Shown piece by piece: positions 12,004 to 20,041 of a stretch of 64,000 bases of DNA. Each line of letters opens with the position of its first letter. Position 1 is the stretch's first letter. The position numbers and the translations under genes were made by a program. Source of the DNA: Microbispora hainanensis (lineage in GTDB: Bacteria; Actinomycetota; Actinomycetes; Streptosporangiales; Streptosporangiaceae); assembly GCF_006874475.1 (NCBI RefSeq), contig NZ_VIRM01000020.1, forward strand, positions 1 through 64,000, in the 5' to 3' direction. Under the pieces are notes generated by a model, which ran no database searches, was not told the DNA's origin, and worked only from the letters and a program-made list of their open reading frames with translations.

Positions 12004-13411
12004 TCATCACGTGCTTGACCCGTGTGTAGGCGTCGAGGCCGTATCGGGACAGGTCCTTGCCGGTGCCCGAGTGCTTGAAGCCGCCGTGCGGCATCTCGGG
12101 GATGATCACCTGGTGGCAGTTGACCCAGACCGCGCCGAAGTCCAGCGCGGCGGAAAGGCGCATGGCACGCCCGGTGTCCCTGGTCCACACGCTGGAGGCG
12201 AGCGCGTACTCGACCCCGTTGGCCAGGGCGACGGCCTCGTCCTCGTCCTCGAACGGCTGCACGGTCACGACCGGGCCGAAGATCTCCTGCTGCACGATCT
12301 CGTCGTCCTGCCGCACGTCGGCGACGACGGTCGGCGGGAAGAAGTAGCCGGGACGGTCGAGCCGGGCGCCGCCGGCGACCACCCGGGCGTGCGCGGGCAG
12401 CCGGTCGAGGAACCCGGCGACCCGCTCGGCCTGGGCGGCGTTGTTGGACGGGCCGAGGAACACGCCCTCGTCGGGGCCACCGACGGCGAGGGCCCGCGCC
12501 GCCTCGGCCAGCGCCTCGACGAACCCGTCGTAGGCGCGCCGCTCGACGAGCACGCGGGTGACGGCCGTGCAGTCCTGTCCCGTGTTGAAGAACGCCGCCT
12601 CGGCGATGCCGGCGGCCGCGGCGGCCGGGTCCACGTCGGCGAAGACCAGCGCGGGGGCCTTTCCGCCCAGCTCCAGGTGGACGTCCTTGAGGTCGCTCGC
12701 CGCGGCCGCCATCACCTCGGCTCCGGCCCGGGTCGAGCCGGTGATCGCCACCATCTCCACGCCGGGGTGCGCCACCAGCGCTCGGCCGGTGTCCCGGTCG
12801 CCGCACACCACGTTGACCACGCCGGGCGGCAGCACCCGGGCGCACAGCTCGCCGAGCAGCACGGTCGAGCCCGGCGTCGTGTCGGACGGCTTCAGCACCA
12901 GCGTGTTGCCCGCCGCCAGCGCCGGGCCGATCTTCCAGGCGGCCATCATCAGCGGGTAGTTCCACGGCGTCACCTGGGCGACGACGCCGATCGGCTCACG
13001 GCGTACGAACGAGGTGTGCCCCTCGGCGTACTCGGCGGCGCCGAGGCCCTCCAGCACCCGCGCCGCGCCGGCGAAATAGCGGATGGTGTCGATCGCCCCG
13101 CCCACGTCGACCCGCAGCGCGATGCCGCGCGGCTTGCCGGTCGCCCGCACCTCGGCCTCGGCCAGCGCCTCCCTGTTGTCCGCCATCAGATCGGCCAGCT
13201 CAAGGAGCAGCCGCTGACGCTCGGCCGGGGTGGTGCGCCGCCAGGTGCGCGCGGCCTCGGCGGCGGCCGTGACCGCGTGGTCCACGTCGGCGCCGCCCGA
13301 GCGGGCCGCCTGGGCGTACACCTTCTCGGTGGACGGGTCGACCAGGTCCATCCACTCTCCGGACGCCGGGTCGCGGCTCTCTCCGGCGATCACATTGCGA
13401 TACGTGTCCAC
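11990..13411 (-). CDS. NAD(P)-dependent aldehyde dehydrogenase, gamma-aminobutyraldehyde dehydrogenase type
   Basis: ALDH-superfamily enzyme of 473 residues oxidising an aldehyde to its acid. Visible motifs: PWNYPLMMAAWKIGPALAAG (cofactor/active-site Asn), ITGSTRAG, catalytic Glu in LELGGKAP, catalytic Cys in FNTGQDCTA, and EIFGPVVTV. Overall resemblance is to PatD/KauB-like aminobutyraldehyde dehydrogenases of polyamine breakdown; substrate is inferred. The GTG start has AAGGAG at 7 bases. No putrescine aminotransferase or oxidase gene is adjacent. The gene is monocistronic and converges with the sigma-factor gene. Confidence 0.9.
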   Translation of the reverse strand: MDTYRNVIAGESRDPASGEWMDLVDPSTEKVYAQAARSGGADVDHAVTAAAEAARTWRRTTPAERQRLLLELADLMADNREALAEAEVRATGKPRGIALRVDVGGAIDTIRYFAGAARVLEGLGAAEYAEGHTSFVRREPIGVVAQVTPWNYPLMMAAWKIGPALAAGNTLVLKPSDTTPGSTVLLGELCARVLPPGVVNVVCGDRDTGRALVAHPGVEMVAITGSTRAGAEVMAAAASDLKDVHLELGGKAPALVFADVDPAAAAAGIAEAAFFNTGQDCTAVTRVLVERRAYDGFVEALAEAARALAVGGPDEGVFLGPSNNAAQAERVAGFLDRLPAHARVVAGGARLDRPGYFFPPTVVADVRQDDEIVQQEIFGPVVTVQPFEDEDEAVALANGVEYALASSVWTRDTGRAMRLSAALDFGAVWVNCHQVIIPEMPHGGFKHSGTGKDLSRYGLDAYTRVKHVMISHT

Positions 13412-13525
13412 GACGGTCTCCTTGGAGTCGATTAGGGTCTCAGGCGGCGACGGAGGCGCGGTGAGCGCGGCGCGACAGCGGGCGGGTCGCCGAGGCCCAG
13501 GTCGGCCGGCACCGCGACCGCGGCT

Positions 13526-13654
13526 TTCGCCGACCCCTATGCGTTCGACGTGACACGCGAGAACAACGACCACATCACTTTCGGCAAGGGCAGCCCGCAC
13601 TTCTGCCTGGGCAACTCCCTCGCCTGGCCGACATCAGGACGAAGTTGGACCTGA
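13526..13654 (+). pseudogene. Cytochrome P450 C-terminal relic
   Basis: A short stretch reads FADPYAFDVTREN, then ITFGKGSPHFCLGNSLA: the P450 haem-binding loop (FGxGxxxCLG with the Cys ligand). After one frame change it continues as LADIRTKLDLT, the expected following helix. No other P450 sequence or start is present upstream, so this is a dead 3' fragment, including at least one frameshift. Confidence 0.6.
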
Positions 13655-13703
13655 CGCGGCGGGCGTCGCCCCCGAGCCCTGGCCTGACCGGCATCGGACG
13701 GCC

Positions 13704-13749
13704 CACAGCGGGGCCGGCGGGCTCTCATGGCCCCGCCGGCCCCGCTGTG
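13704..13749 (-). terminator. Perfect 18-bp stem-loop behind a small gene
   Basis: CACAGCGGGGCCGGCGGG pairs perfectly with its complement across a 10-base loop. It ends 11 bases from the stop codon of a leftward gene of 64 codons and can also stop rightward transcription from the P450 relic. Confidence 0.8.
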
Positions 13750-13760
13750 CTCCCGTACGG

Positions 13761-13955
13761 TTACCGGATCTCGCGGGACTCGCGATCGACATCGAGGCCC
13801 ATCGGGATCTCCGCCGTGTCTTCCAGACACGTGTCGTTCCCGTCCGGGGGTTCGCCGTCGGCCCGGGCGTCGCCTCGATGGCCCGGGCGGTCCGGGGTCT
13901 GTGCCCGTTCGTCCCGCGGGCGCCTGGGCCGGCCTGCCTGTTGGTCCTTCCGCAT
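13761..13955 (-). CDS. Small acidic-tailed protein of unknown function
   Basis: A gene of 64 codons with unusually good signals: GGAGGT placed 6 bases before ATG, GC-rich third positions throughout, a TAA stop, and a strong terminator immediately after. The product starts MRKDQQAGRPRRPRDERAQ, is Arg/Asp/Pro-rich and probably disordered in its first half, and ends with a more structured acidic tail (DTCLEDTAEIPMGLDVDRES). It has one Cys and no signal peptide or membrane segment. I do not recognise a family; a peptide precursor, anti-factor or small regulator are all possible. No modifying enzyme is adjacent. Confidence 0.5.
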   Translation of the reverse strand: MRKDQQAGRPRRPRDERAQTPDRPGHRGDARADGEPPDGNDTCLEDTAEIPMGLDVDRESREIR

Positions 13956-14053
13956 GAAGACACCTCCAGGATCATGGGAATGAGGGCCTCCTCGCCCTCG
14001 CATGGGTGCGTACCCGCTGCCCGGTATAGCGACGTGCGAAATCCGGCCTGCGC

Positions 14054-15064
14054 TCATCCGGTGCGAGTGAGGCCGGCGATCCGGCGGCCCAGCAGGGCCA
14101 GCAGACCCACCATGACCACGCCGACGGCCGCCAGACCGGCGCGGTCGGCCGCCGTGTCGGTGTTGGAGATCAGGCCGAACGCGGTGTGCGCGATCAGGGC
14201 GCCCGAGGCCAGGGCGAGACTGTGCCGGTCCGTCCAGAGGCCGCCGGCCGTCCAGCGGCGCAGGAGCCACGCGACGATGACCGCCAGCACGGCCGCCGCC
14301 GACATCGGCACGATCACCCATCCGCCGTGCGTGAAGGCGGGCCGGGTCGCGCCCCCGAAGGGGAACAGCGACGCCAGGAATGCGAAGGCGGCCACGGCGC
14401 CGAACACCCCGGCCACCGCGGGCGCGGGCGGGCTGACCGGGGATACGGCCCGGCGGAGCCTGAGCCGCAGCCCCACCGCCGTCAGCAGGGCCACGGCGGC
14501 CGCGCAGCCCGCGAGGATCGCCGGTGGCGCCTCATACCCGGGGTCGATGGCCGTCACCACCGTCACCCGCAGCAGCAGCGCGCCGAGGACGAAGACCGTC
14601 CCGGCCACCCAGGCGCCGAGCCTGCCCAGGTAGGGCCGGTCACGCAGCGACGGGACGATCAGATCGGTCAGCAGGATCGGGATCGCGGCGCTGAAGACCG
14701 CGTGATAGGGGATCTGCAGCTCGGCGTACGCGCTGTTCAGCCCCAGGATCCGGGGCGCCCACCCGGCGGCGCCGTAGATCGTGGGGCTGCTCAGCGCCTG
14801 CAGCGCCAGGCCCTCCTCGACGATGCCGTACGCGGCCCCGAGCAGCAGCACCCCGGTCCAGCCCGTCCCGGCCCGCCGCACCAGCTCGCGCACCAGGACG
14901 ACGCCCGCGCCGTATATCGGGACCCACAGCAGCAGGAGCCAGGCCATGCGCAGCGGCGGGTTGCCGAGGGTGAACTCGGCCACGAGCGGTGTGATCACCG
15001 CGAGGAGCAGTGCGGCCAGCCGGCCGCGCGTCTTGTTCGCCTTGTTCGTCTTCTTCGCCGTCAT
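14054..15064 (-). CDS. Polytopic membrane protein of unknown function
   Basis: Integral membrane protein of 336 residues with about nine hydrophobic helices after a Lys-rich start (MTAKKTNKANKTRGR). The segment AAYGIVEEGLALQAL, with an EE pair in a membrane helix, faintly recalls CPBP-type proteins, but the other CPBP motifs are not evident. The start is uncertain: an ATG 27 bases upstream is also in frame and neither has a good ribosome binding site. It is transcribed divergently from a two-component system. I do not recognise the family. Confidence 0.72.
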   Translation of the reverse strand: MTAKKTNKANKTRGRLAALLLAVITPLVAEFTLGNPPLRMAWLLLLWVPIYGAGVVLVRELVRRAGTGWTGVLLLGAAYGIVEEGLALQALSSPTIYGAAGWAPRILGLNSAYAELQIPYHAVFSAAIPILLTDLIVPSLRDRPYLGRLGAWVAGTVFVLGALLLRVTVVTAIDPGYEAPPAILAGCAAAVALLTAVGLRLRLRRAVSPVSPPAPAVAGVFGAVAAFAFLASLFPFGGATRPAFTHGGWVIVPMSAAAVLAVIVAWLLRRWTAGGLWTDRHSLALASGALIAHTAFGLISNTDTAADRAGLAAVGVVMVGLLALLGRRIAGLTRTG

Positions 15065-15196
15065 GCGCCCAGCGTGTTCCGCACCCAGCATGGACGTCTG
15101 CCGCCCCGGGCCCTGGCCGTGCCAACCCAGGTGACAACCCGGAGTCGACTTTGGTTGCTGCCGCCGCCGGGCCCGCCGTCATTACGCTGGGCGTCC

Positions 15197-16321
15197 GTGA
15201 CGGCAGACGTACGGCCGGGTCCGGCCACGACACGGCGGGACCGGGCGATCCGGGTGGGAGGGGTCGCCTGCGCGCTGGCCGCGGCGGCGGTCGTCGTGCA
15301 CGGCGACCTCGGCGCGGCTTCCGGCTGGTGGCTCGCCGTGGACGTGGCCGGCGGCGCGGTGGCGTGCGGGGCGTTGTGGCTGTCGCGCCGGTGGCCGGCC
15401 ACGATGGCGCTCGTGGCCGTGGCGCTGGCGGTGCCCGCGGCATCGGCGTCGGTCGCGGCCGGCATCGCCACGCTGATGACCGCTCTGTATCGCCGCTCGG
15501 CCGTCGCGATCGGGGTGGGCGCGGCGTGGGTGGCCGCGACGCTGGCCCGGTTCTGGCTGCGGCCGCCGGGGCTGGCGCCCTACCCGGTGTGGGCGCTGGT
15601 CGCGGTGCTGTTCGGGGTGGCGCTGACCGGATGGGGGATGCTGGCGCGGGCCCGCCGTCAACTGGTGCTGTCGCTGGAGGAGCGGGTCCGCAGGGCCGAG
15701 GAGGAGCAGCGGCGACGCGTCGAACAGGCCCGCCACGCCGAACGCCTGGCCATCGCGCGCGAGATGCACGACGTGCTGGCGCACCGGCTGTCGCTGCTGG
15801 CCCTGCACGCCGGGGCGCTGCAGTTCAACGCGCGGGCCGACCCCGAGGAGGTCGTCGAGGCGGCCGCGGTGGTGCGCTCCAGCGCGCACCAGGCGTTGCA
15901 GGAGCTGCGCCAGGTCATCTCGGTGCTCCGCGAGGCGCCCGTCCTCGCCGAGCTGGACCTGCACGCTCTGGTCGAGGAGGTACGGCAAGCGGGCATGCAG
16001 GTGGAGATGCACGACGGCGGTGTGCGCCTGCCCGGCCTGCCGGGGCTGACGGCGCGGGCGGCCTACCGGATCGTCCAGGAGGGGCTCACCAACGCCAGGA
16101 AGCACGCACCGGGCAGGCCCGTGACCGTCCGCCTCGACGGCGGGCCGGAGCAGGGGCTCGCCATCGAGATACGAAACCCCGTGGTGCACGCTCCCCGGAG
16201 TGAGGGCGCCGGCCTGGCCGGGATGCGGGAGCGGGCCGAGCTGGCGGGCGGCCGGGTGGAGCAGGCCGGGATGGACGAAGGCGAGTTTCGGCTGGCGGTC
16301 TGGCTACCATGGCCGGTGTGA
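15197..16321 (+). CDS. Sensor histidine kinase (HisKA_3 type)
   Basis: Sensor kinase of 374 residues with four to five N-terminal membrane helices, a coiled linker (EERVRRAEEEQRRRVEQ), the phosphoacceptor helix AIAREMHDVLAHRLSLL and an HATPase domain (IVQEGLTNARKHAPG; GAGLAGMRERAELAGG). The GTG start excludes a long upstream frame that only mirrors the divergent membrane-protein gene. It forms a two-gene operon with the following response regulator, with which it overlaps. Signal unknown. Confidence 0.92.
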   Translation: MTADVRPGPATTRRDRAIRVGGVACALAAAAVVVHGDLGAASGWWLAVDVAGGAVACGALWLSRRWPATMALVAVALAVPAASASVAAGIATLMTALYRRSAVAIGVGAAWVAATLARFWLRPPGLAPYPVWALVAVLFGVALTGWGMLARARRQLVLSLEERVRRAEEEQRRRVEQARHAERLAIAREMHDVLAHRLSLLALHAGALQFNARADPEEVVEAAAVVRSSAHQALQELRQVISVLREAPVLAELDLHALVEEVRQAGMQVEMHDGGVRLPGLPGLTARAAYRIVQEGLTNARKHAPGRPVTVRLDGGPEQGLAIEIRNPVVHAPRSEGAGLAGMRERAELAGGRVEQAGMDEGEFRLAVWLPWPV

Positions 16322-16971
16322 GCGCCGTACGCGTGCTGGTCGTGGACGACGACCCGCTCGTCAGGGCGGGTCTGACGCTGATGCTCAAGGGCGCCGACGA
16401 GCTCGTCGTGGTGGGCGGCGTGGCCGACGGCGCCGAGGTCGGAGCCGCGGTCGACGCGTACGCGCCCGAGGTGGTGCTCATGGACATCCGCATGCCGGGC
16501 CTGAACGGGATCGACGCCACCCGGCTGCTGCGGCGCCGGCCCGACCCGCCCCACGTCATCATGCTGACCACGTTCGACGCCGACGAGCACGTCTTCGGCG
16601 CGCTGCGCGCCGGGGCCAGCGGTTTCCTGCTCAAGGACACCCCGCCGGAGGGCATCGTGGACGCGGTGCTCCGGGTCGCGGCGGGCGAGCCCATCCTGTC
16701 GCCCGGCGTGACCCGGCGCCTGATCGCCCACCTGGCGCCGGAGGCGGAGGACCGCCGCCGCGACGACGGACGCAGACTGCTGTCCCGGCTCAGCGACCGC
16801 GAGCGTGAGGTCGCCGCCGCGGTCGGCCGGGGCGCGTCCAACGCGGACATCGCGGCGGAGCTCCACATGAGCGTCGGCACGGTCAAGAGCTACATCTCCC
16901 GCATCCTCGCGAAGACCAACCTGGACAATCGCGTCCAGCTCGCCCTCATCGCCCACGACAATCCGCTCTAG
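16309..16971 (+). CDS. NarL/LuxR-type response regulator
   Basis: Response regulator of 220 residues, cognate to the kinase encoded just upstream. Receiver: DDD (residues 13-15), phospho-acceptor Asp59 in VVLMDIRMPG, TTF, and Lys in FLLKDTPP. Output: LuxR helix-turn-helix LSDREREVAAAVGRGASNAD and VGTVKSYISRILAKTNLDNR. The ATG overlaps the kinase gene by 13 bases. A GTG nine bases later (GTGA overlap) is equally likely and would match the coupling style of the other operons here. Confidence 0.92.
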   Translation: MAGVSAVRVLVVDDDPLVRAGLTLMLKGADELVVVGGVADGAEVGAAVDAYAPEVVLMDIRMPGLNGIDATRLLRRRPDPPHVIMLTTFDADEHVFGALRAGASGFLLKDTPPEGIVDAVLRVAAGEPILSPGVTRRLIAHLAPEAEDRRRDDGRRLLSRLSDREREVAAAVGRGASNADIAAELHMSVGTVKSYISRILAKTNLDNRVQLALIAHDNPL

Positions 16972-17017
16972 CCGTTCCCGGCCCGCGTCGTTCATGCGGT
17001 GGGAGTTGATGCCGCAT

Positions 17018-17077
17018 GCGTTCATGCAGTGTGCGTTCATGCGGTGTGCGTTCCTGCGGTGTGCGTTCATGCGGTGT
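17018..17077. repeat. Four tandem 15-bp repeats between convergent genes
   Basis: GCGTTCATGCGGTGT repeated four times with single-base variants; a partial copy lies just upstream (from 16986). It occupies the gap between the response regulator and the FAD monooxygenase and just enters the 3' end of the latter. Confidence 0.85.
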
Positions 17078-18212
17078 GCCGCCGGTTCAGCCCGGACAGT
17101 TGCCAGGCCAGCCGCGTACGGACGGTGGGGATGCGGCCGGCCAGGGCAAGGACGAGGTTGCGCAGCACGCGGCGGCCGGCGGCGGCGGTGGCGAGCTTGG
17201 TGAGCCGCCCGGCGAGGGCGACCACCTGCTCTGCCTGGGGGAGCCGGGTGGCGGCATAGGAGTCGAGGAGGCTGTCCGGGCCGCCGTCGAGCACCCGGGC
17301 CAGCGTCTCACCCAGGTGTACGGCGTCGTCGATGCCCAGGTTCATGCCCTGGCCACCGGCGGGTGAGTGCACGTGGGCGGCGTCGCCGGCCAGCAGGATG
17401 CGGCCCCGGCGGTAGGTGTCGGCGATGCGGTGGTGGACCCTGAAGCGCGAGCTCCAGATCAGCTCCCGCACCCGCGCGGGCTCGGCCTTCGGGCCGCGGG
17501 TGTCGAGCAGGTGCTGCACCAGGGGGATGCCGGGCTCCTTGGGCGCCTCGTCCACGGTGGCGACGATGCGGTGCAGGCCGCCGGGCAGCGGGGCGACGAC
17601 GACCAGTCCGGCGGGCGAGAAGTACAGGATGACCTCGTTGCCGGGCACCCCGCCGGACAGGCGGACGTCGGCCAGCACGAACGACTCGGCGTAGGTGCCG
17701 CCGCTGAAGCCGATCCCCGCGCTCTGGCGGACGGTGCTGTGCATGCCGTCGGCGCCGATCAGATAGGCGGCGTGGATGCGCTGCCCGTCGTCCAGGGTGG
17801 CGGTGACACCCTCGGCGTCCTGCTTGATCCCGCTCACCCGGACGGGCCTGATCACTTTGCCGCCGAGCTCGTGCAGACGGGCCAGCAGGTGGGCCTCCGT
17901 GTCGGCCTGGGAGATCATCAGAGTGTACGGGTAGGCGGTCGGCAGACCGTCGAAGGGCACCGGCACCAGCACTCGGTCGCGGTCGCGGATGGTGAAGACC
18001 GGAGCGTGGATGCCCTGCGCGGCCAGCCGGTCCGCCACGCCGTACGGCTCCAGGACTTCCAGTGTGCGGGAGTGCACGACGGCAGCGCGAGAGGTGTTGG
18101 CGCCTCCCTCCTGCGCGTCCACGATCACGACCTTCCGGCCGTGCCGGCTCAGGACGATCGCGGCGGTCAGCCCGACGGGTCCGGCTCCCACGATGAGCAC
18201 TTCGGCGTTCAT
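17067..18212 (-). CDS. FAD-dependent aromatic-type monooxygenase
   Basis: Flavoprotein hydroxylase of 381 residues, PHBH/PheA-TetX class. Rossmann motif LIVGAGPVGLTAA at the N-terminus, the DG motif in AYLIGADGMHSTVR, and the FAD ribityl-binding segment LLAGDAAHVHSPAGGQGMN. The ATG was chosen for AAGGAG 6 bases upstream; a longer frame would cross the operators. It faces a TetR gene with three operator copies between them, the usual arrangement for a drug- or aromatic-compound-inducible detoxifying hydroxylase. The substrate is not deducible. Confidence 0.9.
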   Translation of the reverse strand: MNAEVLIVGAGPVGLTAAIVLSRHGRKVVIVDAQEGGANTSRAAVVHSRTLEVLEPYGVADRLAAQGIHAPVFTIRDRDRVLVPVPFDGLPTAYPYTLMISQADTEAHLLARLHELGGKVIRPVRVSGIKQDAEGVTATLDDGQRIHAAYLIGADGMHSTVRQSAGIGFSGGTYAESFVLADVRLSGGVPGNEVILYFSPAGLVVVAPLPGGLHRIVATVDEAPKEPGIPLVQHLLDTRGPKAEPARVRELIWSSRFRVHHRIADTYRRGRILLAGDAAHVHSPAGGQGMNLGIDDAVHLGETLARVLDGGPDSLLDSYAATRLPQAEQVVALAGRLTKLATAAAGRRVLRNLVLALAGRIPTVRTRLAWQLSGLNRRHTA

Positions 18213-18224
18213 GGCGTCTCCTTG

Positions 18225-18298
18225 GTCAACGGTTGTTGGCATGACCGTAAGCCCGCCGCGCGTGCGAAGTCAACAAGTGTTGGCCTACAATCGTTGAC
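18225..18298. promoter_or_regulatory. Three copies of a TetR-type operator between tetR and monooxygenase genes
   Basis: GTCAACGGTTGTTGGC (18225-18240), GTCAACAAGTGTTGGC (18269-18284) and an inverted copy reading GTCAACGATTGTAGGC on the minus strand (18283-18298). The last covers a TACAAT -10 box (18286-18291) that lies 7 bases before the ATG of the TetR gene, implying a leaderless mRNA and tight autorepression. Confidence 0.75.
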
Positions 18299-18835
18299 AT
18301 GAGAAGATCCTCCACCGAGACCAAGGCCGTGATCCTGGCCGCGGCCCGCGAACGCTTTGCCGCCGACGGCTACGACAAGGCCACCATCAGGGCCATCGCC
18401 GCCGATGCGCGAATCGACCCGGCCATGGTGATGCGTTATTTCGGCACCAAGGAGAAGCTGTTCGCGGCCGCGGCCGAATTCGACCTGGAGCTGCCCGAGC
18501 TGCCCGCGGATCAGGCCGGCGTCGGCCTGGTGCGCCACTTCCTGCGCAAGTGGGAGGCCGACGAAGGACTGCAGGTCCTGCTGCGCACGGGTGTGACGAA
18601 CGAGGCCGCCGCCGAACGCATGCGGACGATTCTCGGCGGCCAGGTCATGCCGCTCGTGATCAGCCTGACCGGCGATCCGGAACGCGCCCCCCTGCGGGCC
18701 TCCCTGGTCGCCTCACAACTGCTGGGCTTGGCCCTGTCCCGCTACATCCTGAAATTTCCGCCGATGGTGGCGGCAACGGAGGAAGAACTGGTCGCCTGGC
18801 TGAGTCCCACGATCCAGCGTTATCTCACCGAGTGA
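18299..18835 (+). CDS. TetR-family transcriptional regulator
   Basis: Regulator of 178 residues with helix-turn-helix ATIRAIAADARIDPAMVMRY-FG (residues about 28-50) and a TetR_C_17-like ligand domain (LRTGVTNEAAAERMRTILG). The ATG is only 7 bases downstream of a TACAAT -10 element and there is no ribosome binding site, so it is probably translated from a leaderless transcript. Three related dyads in the divergent promoter suggest that it represses itself and the FAD monooxygenase. Confidence 0.92.
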   Translation: MRRSSTETKAVILAAARERFAADGYDKATIRAIAADARIDPAMVMRYFGTKEKLFAAAAEFDLELPELPADQAGVGLVRHFLRKWEADEGLQVLLRTGVTNEAAAERMRTILGGQVMPLVISLTGDPERAPLRASLVASQLLGLALSRYILKFPPMVAATEEELVAWLSPTIQRYLTE

Positions 18836-18926
18836 GGCCGGGGCGTGAAGGTCGCCCGCGCCTGGTTCGCAGTTTTGGCGCCTCGGCGCGGACGGAAGGA
18901 CCGGATCGGGTGCGTGAAACCGCGTT

Positions 18927-18932
18927 TACCCT
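18927..18932 (+). promoter_or_regulatory. Candidate -10 box (TACCCT) for a leaderless transcript
   Basis: TACCCT lies 6 bases before the GTG of the following gene and no Shine-Dalgarno element is present, the arrangement expected for leaderless actinomycete mRNAs. No clear -35 was found. Confidence 0.35.
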
Positions 18933-18938
18933 TCTGGC

Positions 18939-19565
18939 GTGATCTCCGCGTTTCTCGACACGGCCGAGGTCGTATCCGGGCTGCTGCACGCTCCGGCGCT
19001 GACCGAACGCTGGGAGCGGCCAAGCGCGCTGGCCCGGTTCCGGGTCAGCGGACTGGCCGGTCATCTTGCCCGAGCCGTCTTCAACGTCGAGCGCTGGGTG
19101 GCTGAGCCGCCGCAGCCCGACGGGACACCCATCGACGCCGTCGCGTACTTCCTGGCCGGTGCCAGGCCCACGCCGGATCTGGACGATGCGGTGCCGCGCC
19201 GGATCCGCGAGCTGGGCGAGCAGGAGGCGGCTGACGGGCCCGTCGCCTTGGTCGAGGAGTTCGACGCCGCCCGCGCCCGGCTCACATCGTTGCTGCCGGC
19301 CCTGCCGCCCGACCGGCCTGTCGGCGTCTTCGCCCATGTGCTCCCGCTCGACCAGTGCCTGCTGACCCGGCTCGTGGAACTCGTCGTCCACCTCGACGAC
19401 CTGGCGGTCAGCCTGGAGATCCCCACACCACCGGTGCCCGTCGAAGCCGCCGACGCGGTCACCACCTGCCTGACCCGCATCGCCGTGGCCCGCCACGGTT
19501 GCCTCCCGCTGATCCGCGCCCTGTCCCGCCGCGAACGCGCCGTCGACCAGATCGCAGCGTTCTGA
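18939..19565 (+). CDS. Mycothiol-dependent maleylpyruvate isomerase-like (MDMPI/DinB fold) protein
   Basis: A protein of 208 residues of the MDMPI N-terminal/DinB-like four-helix type. The pattern FRVSGLAGHLARAVFNVERW has the first metal His of the family, and LTRLVELVVHLDDLAVSL contains the later conserved E-x3-H-x2-D motif. Members bind a divalent metal and are often mycothiol-linked transferases; the reaction of this one is unknown. No ribosome binding site precedes the GTG. Confidence 0.75.
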   Translation: MISAFLDTAEVVSGLLHAPALTERWERPSALARFRVSGLAGHLARAVFNVERWVAEPPQPDGTPIDAVAYFLAGARPTPDLDDAVPRRIRELGEQEAADGPVALVEEFDAARARLTSLLPALPPDRPVGVFAHVLPLDQCLLTRLVELVVHLDDLAVSLEIPTPPVPVEAADAVTTCLTRIAVARHGCLPLIRALSRRERAVDQIAAF

Positions 19566-19712
19566 AACTCCTGCACGTCCGGAAGCAGCGGCATCTGCTG
19601 GGCGCGCGGAGATCGGCGTCAACGGCGGCCGCGTGGGCGCTATCACGGCCGAGCCCTGGCCGCGAGTGGGTGCAACGGACCTTGGACCCGGTTCATGGCG
19701 GTAGCCAGCGGT

Positions 19713-19773
19713 AGTTATGCGCGGGACAGACCGTGATCCCGTTCCGTAGGCAGTTATGCGCGGGACAGATCGT
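19713..19773. repeat. 22-bp direct repeat in a gene-free gap
   Basis: AGTTATGCGCGGGACAGA is followed by CCGTG in one copy and TCGTG in the other, 39 bases apart. The surrounding 476-bp gap (19566-20041) holds no gene that I can support. Confidence 0.6.
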
Positions 19774-19812
19774 GGACCCCGGTCACTGCGCCAGAAGGAA
19801 ACTCCGGTCCTC

Positions 19813-19839
19813 GCGAAGCCCGCTCCGCTGGGCCTTCGC
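19813..19839 (-). terminator. Imperfect hairpin in the gap after the HNH gene
   Basis: GCGAAGCCC pairs with GGGCCTTCGC (one bulged base) across an 8-base loop. It lies ~200 bases past the stop of the leftward DUF222/HNH gene; the distance makes it a weak call. Confidence 0.35.
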
Positions 19840-20041
19840 TGCGGTCCTCGCTCCCTTCCGCTCCGCTCCCTCGATCCCGCCGGAGCACCGTGAAGCACTG
19901 CAGCGCACCGTGAAGCGCTGTGAGCACTGTGGAGCCCAGCGGATCGCGCGCGGGCGACCCTCGCGTCGGTCCTCGTGTGGGCCCTTGGCCCTGGTGGTCA
20001 TTCCCGCAGCCGCCCGGGCCTGTCCGCGCGTCGCGCCTCCC

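Noticed and set aside
15151-15186. TTGGTT...ATTACG as a promoter for the second kinase operon
   Set aside because: Spacing is about 24 bases, too long for a sigma-70-type promoter, and no MerR-type dyad is present.
14186-15196. Upstream extension of the second histidine kinase
   Set aside because: The extension mirrors the divergent membrane-protein gene and is low-complexity; the kinase begins at a GTG with membrane helices following.
17018-17077. Tandem repeats as CRISPR or attachment site
   Set aside because: Only 15-bp units without spacers; no integrase or cas gene nearby.
19713-19773. Direct repeat as insertion-sequence ends
   Set aside because: No transposase remnant, inverted ends or target duplication could be identified around it.
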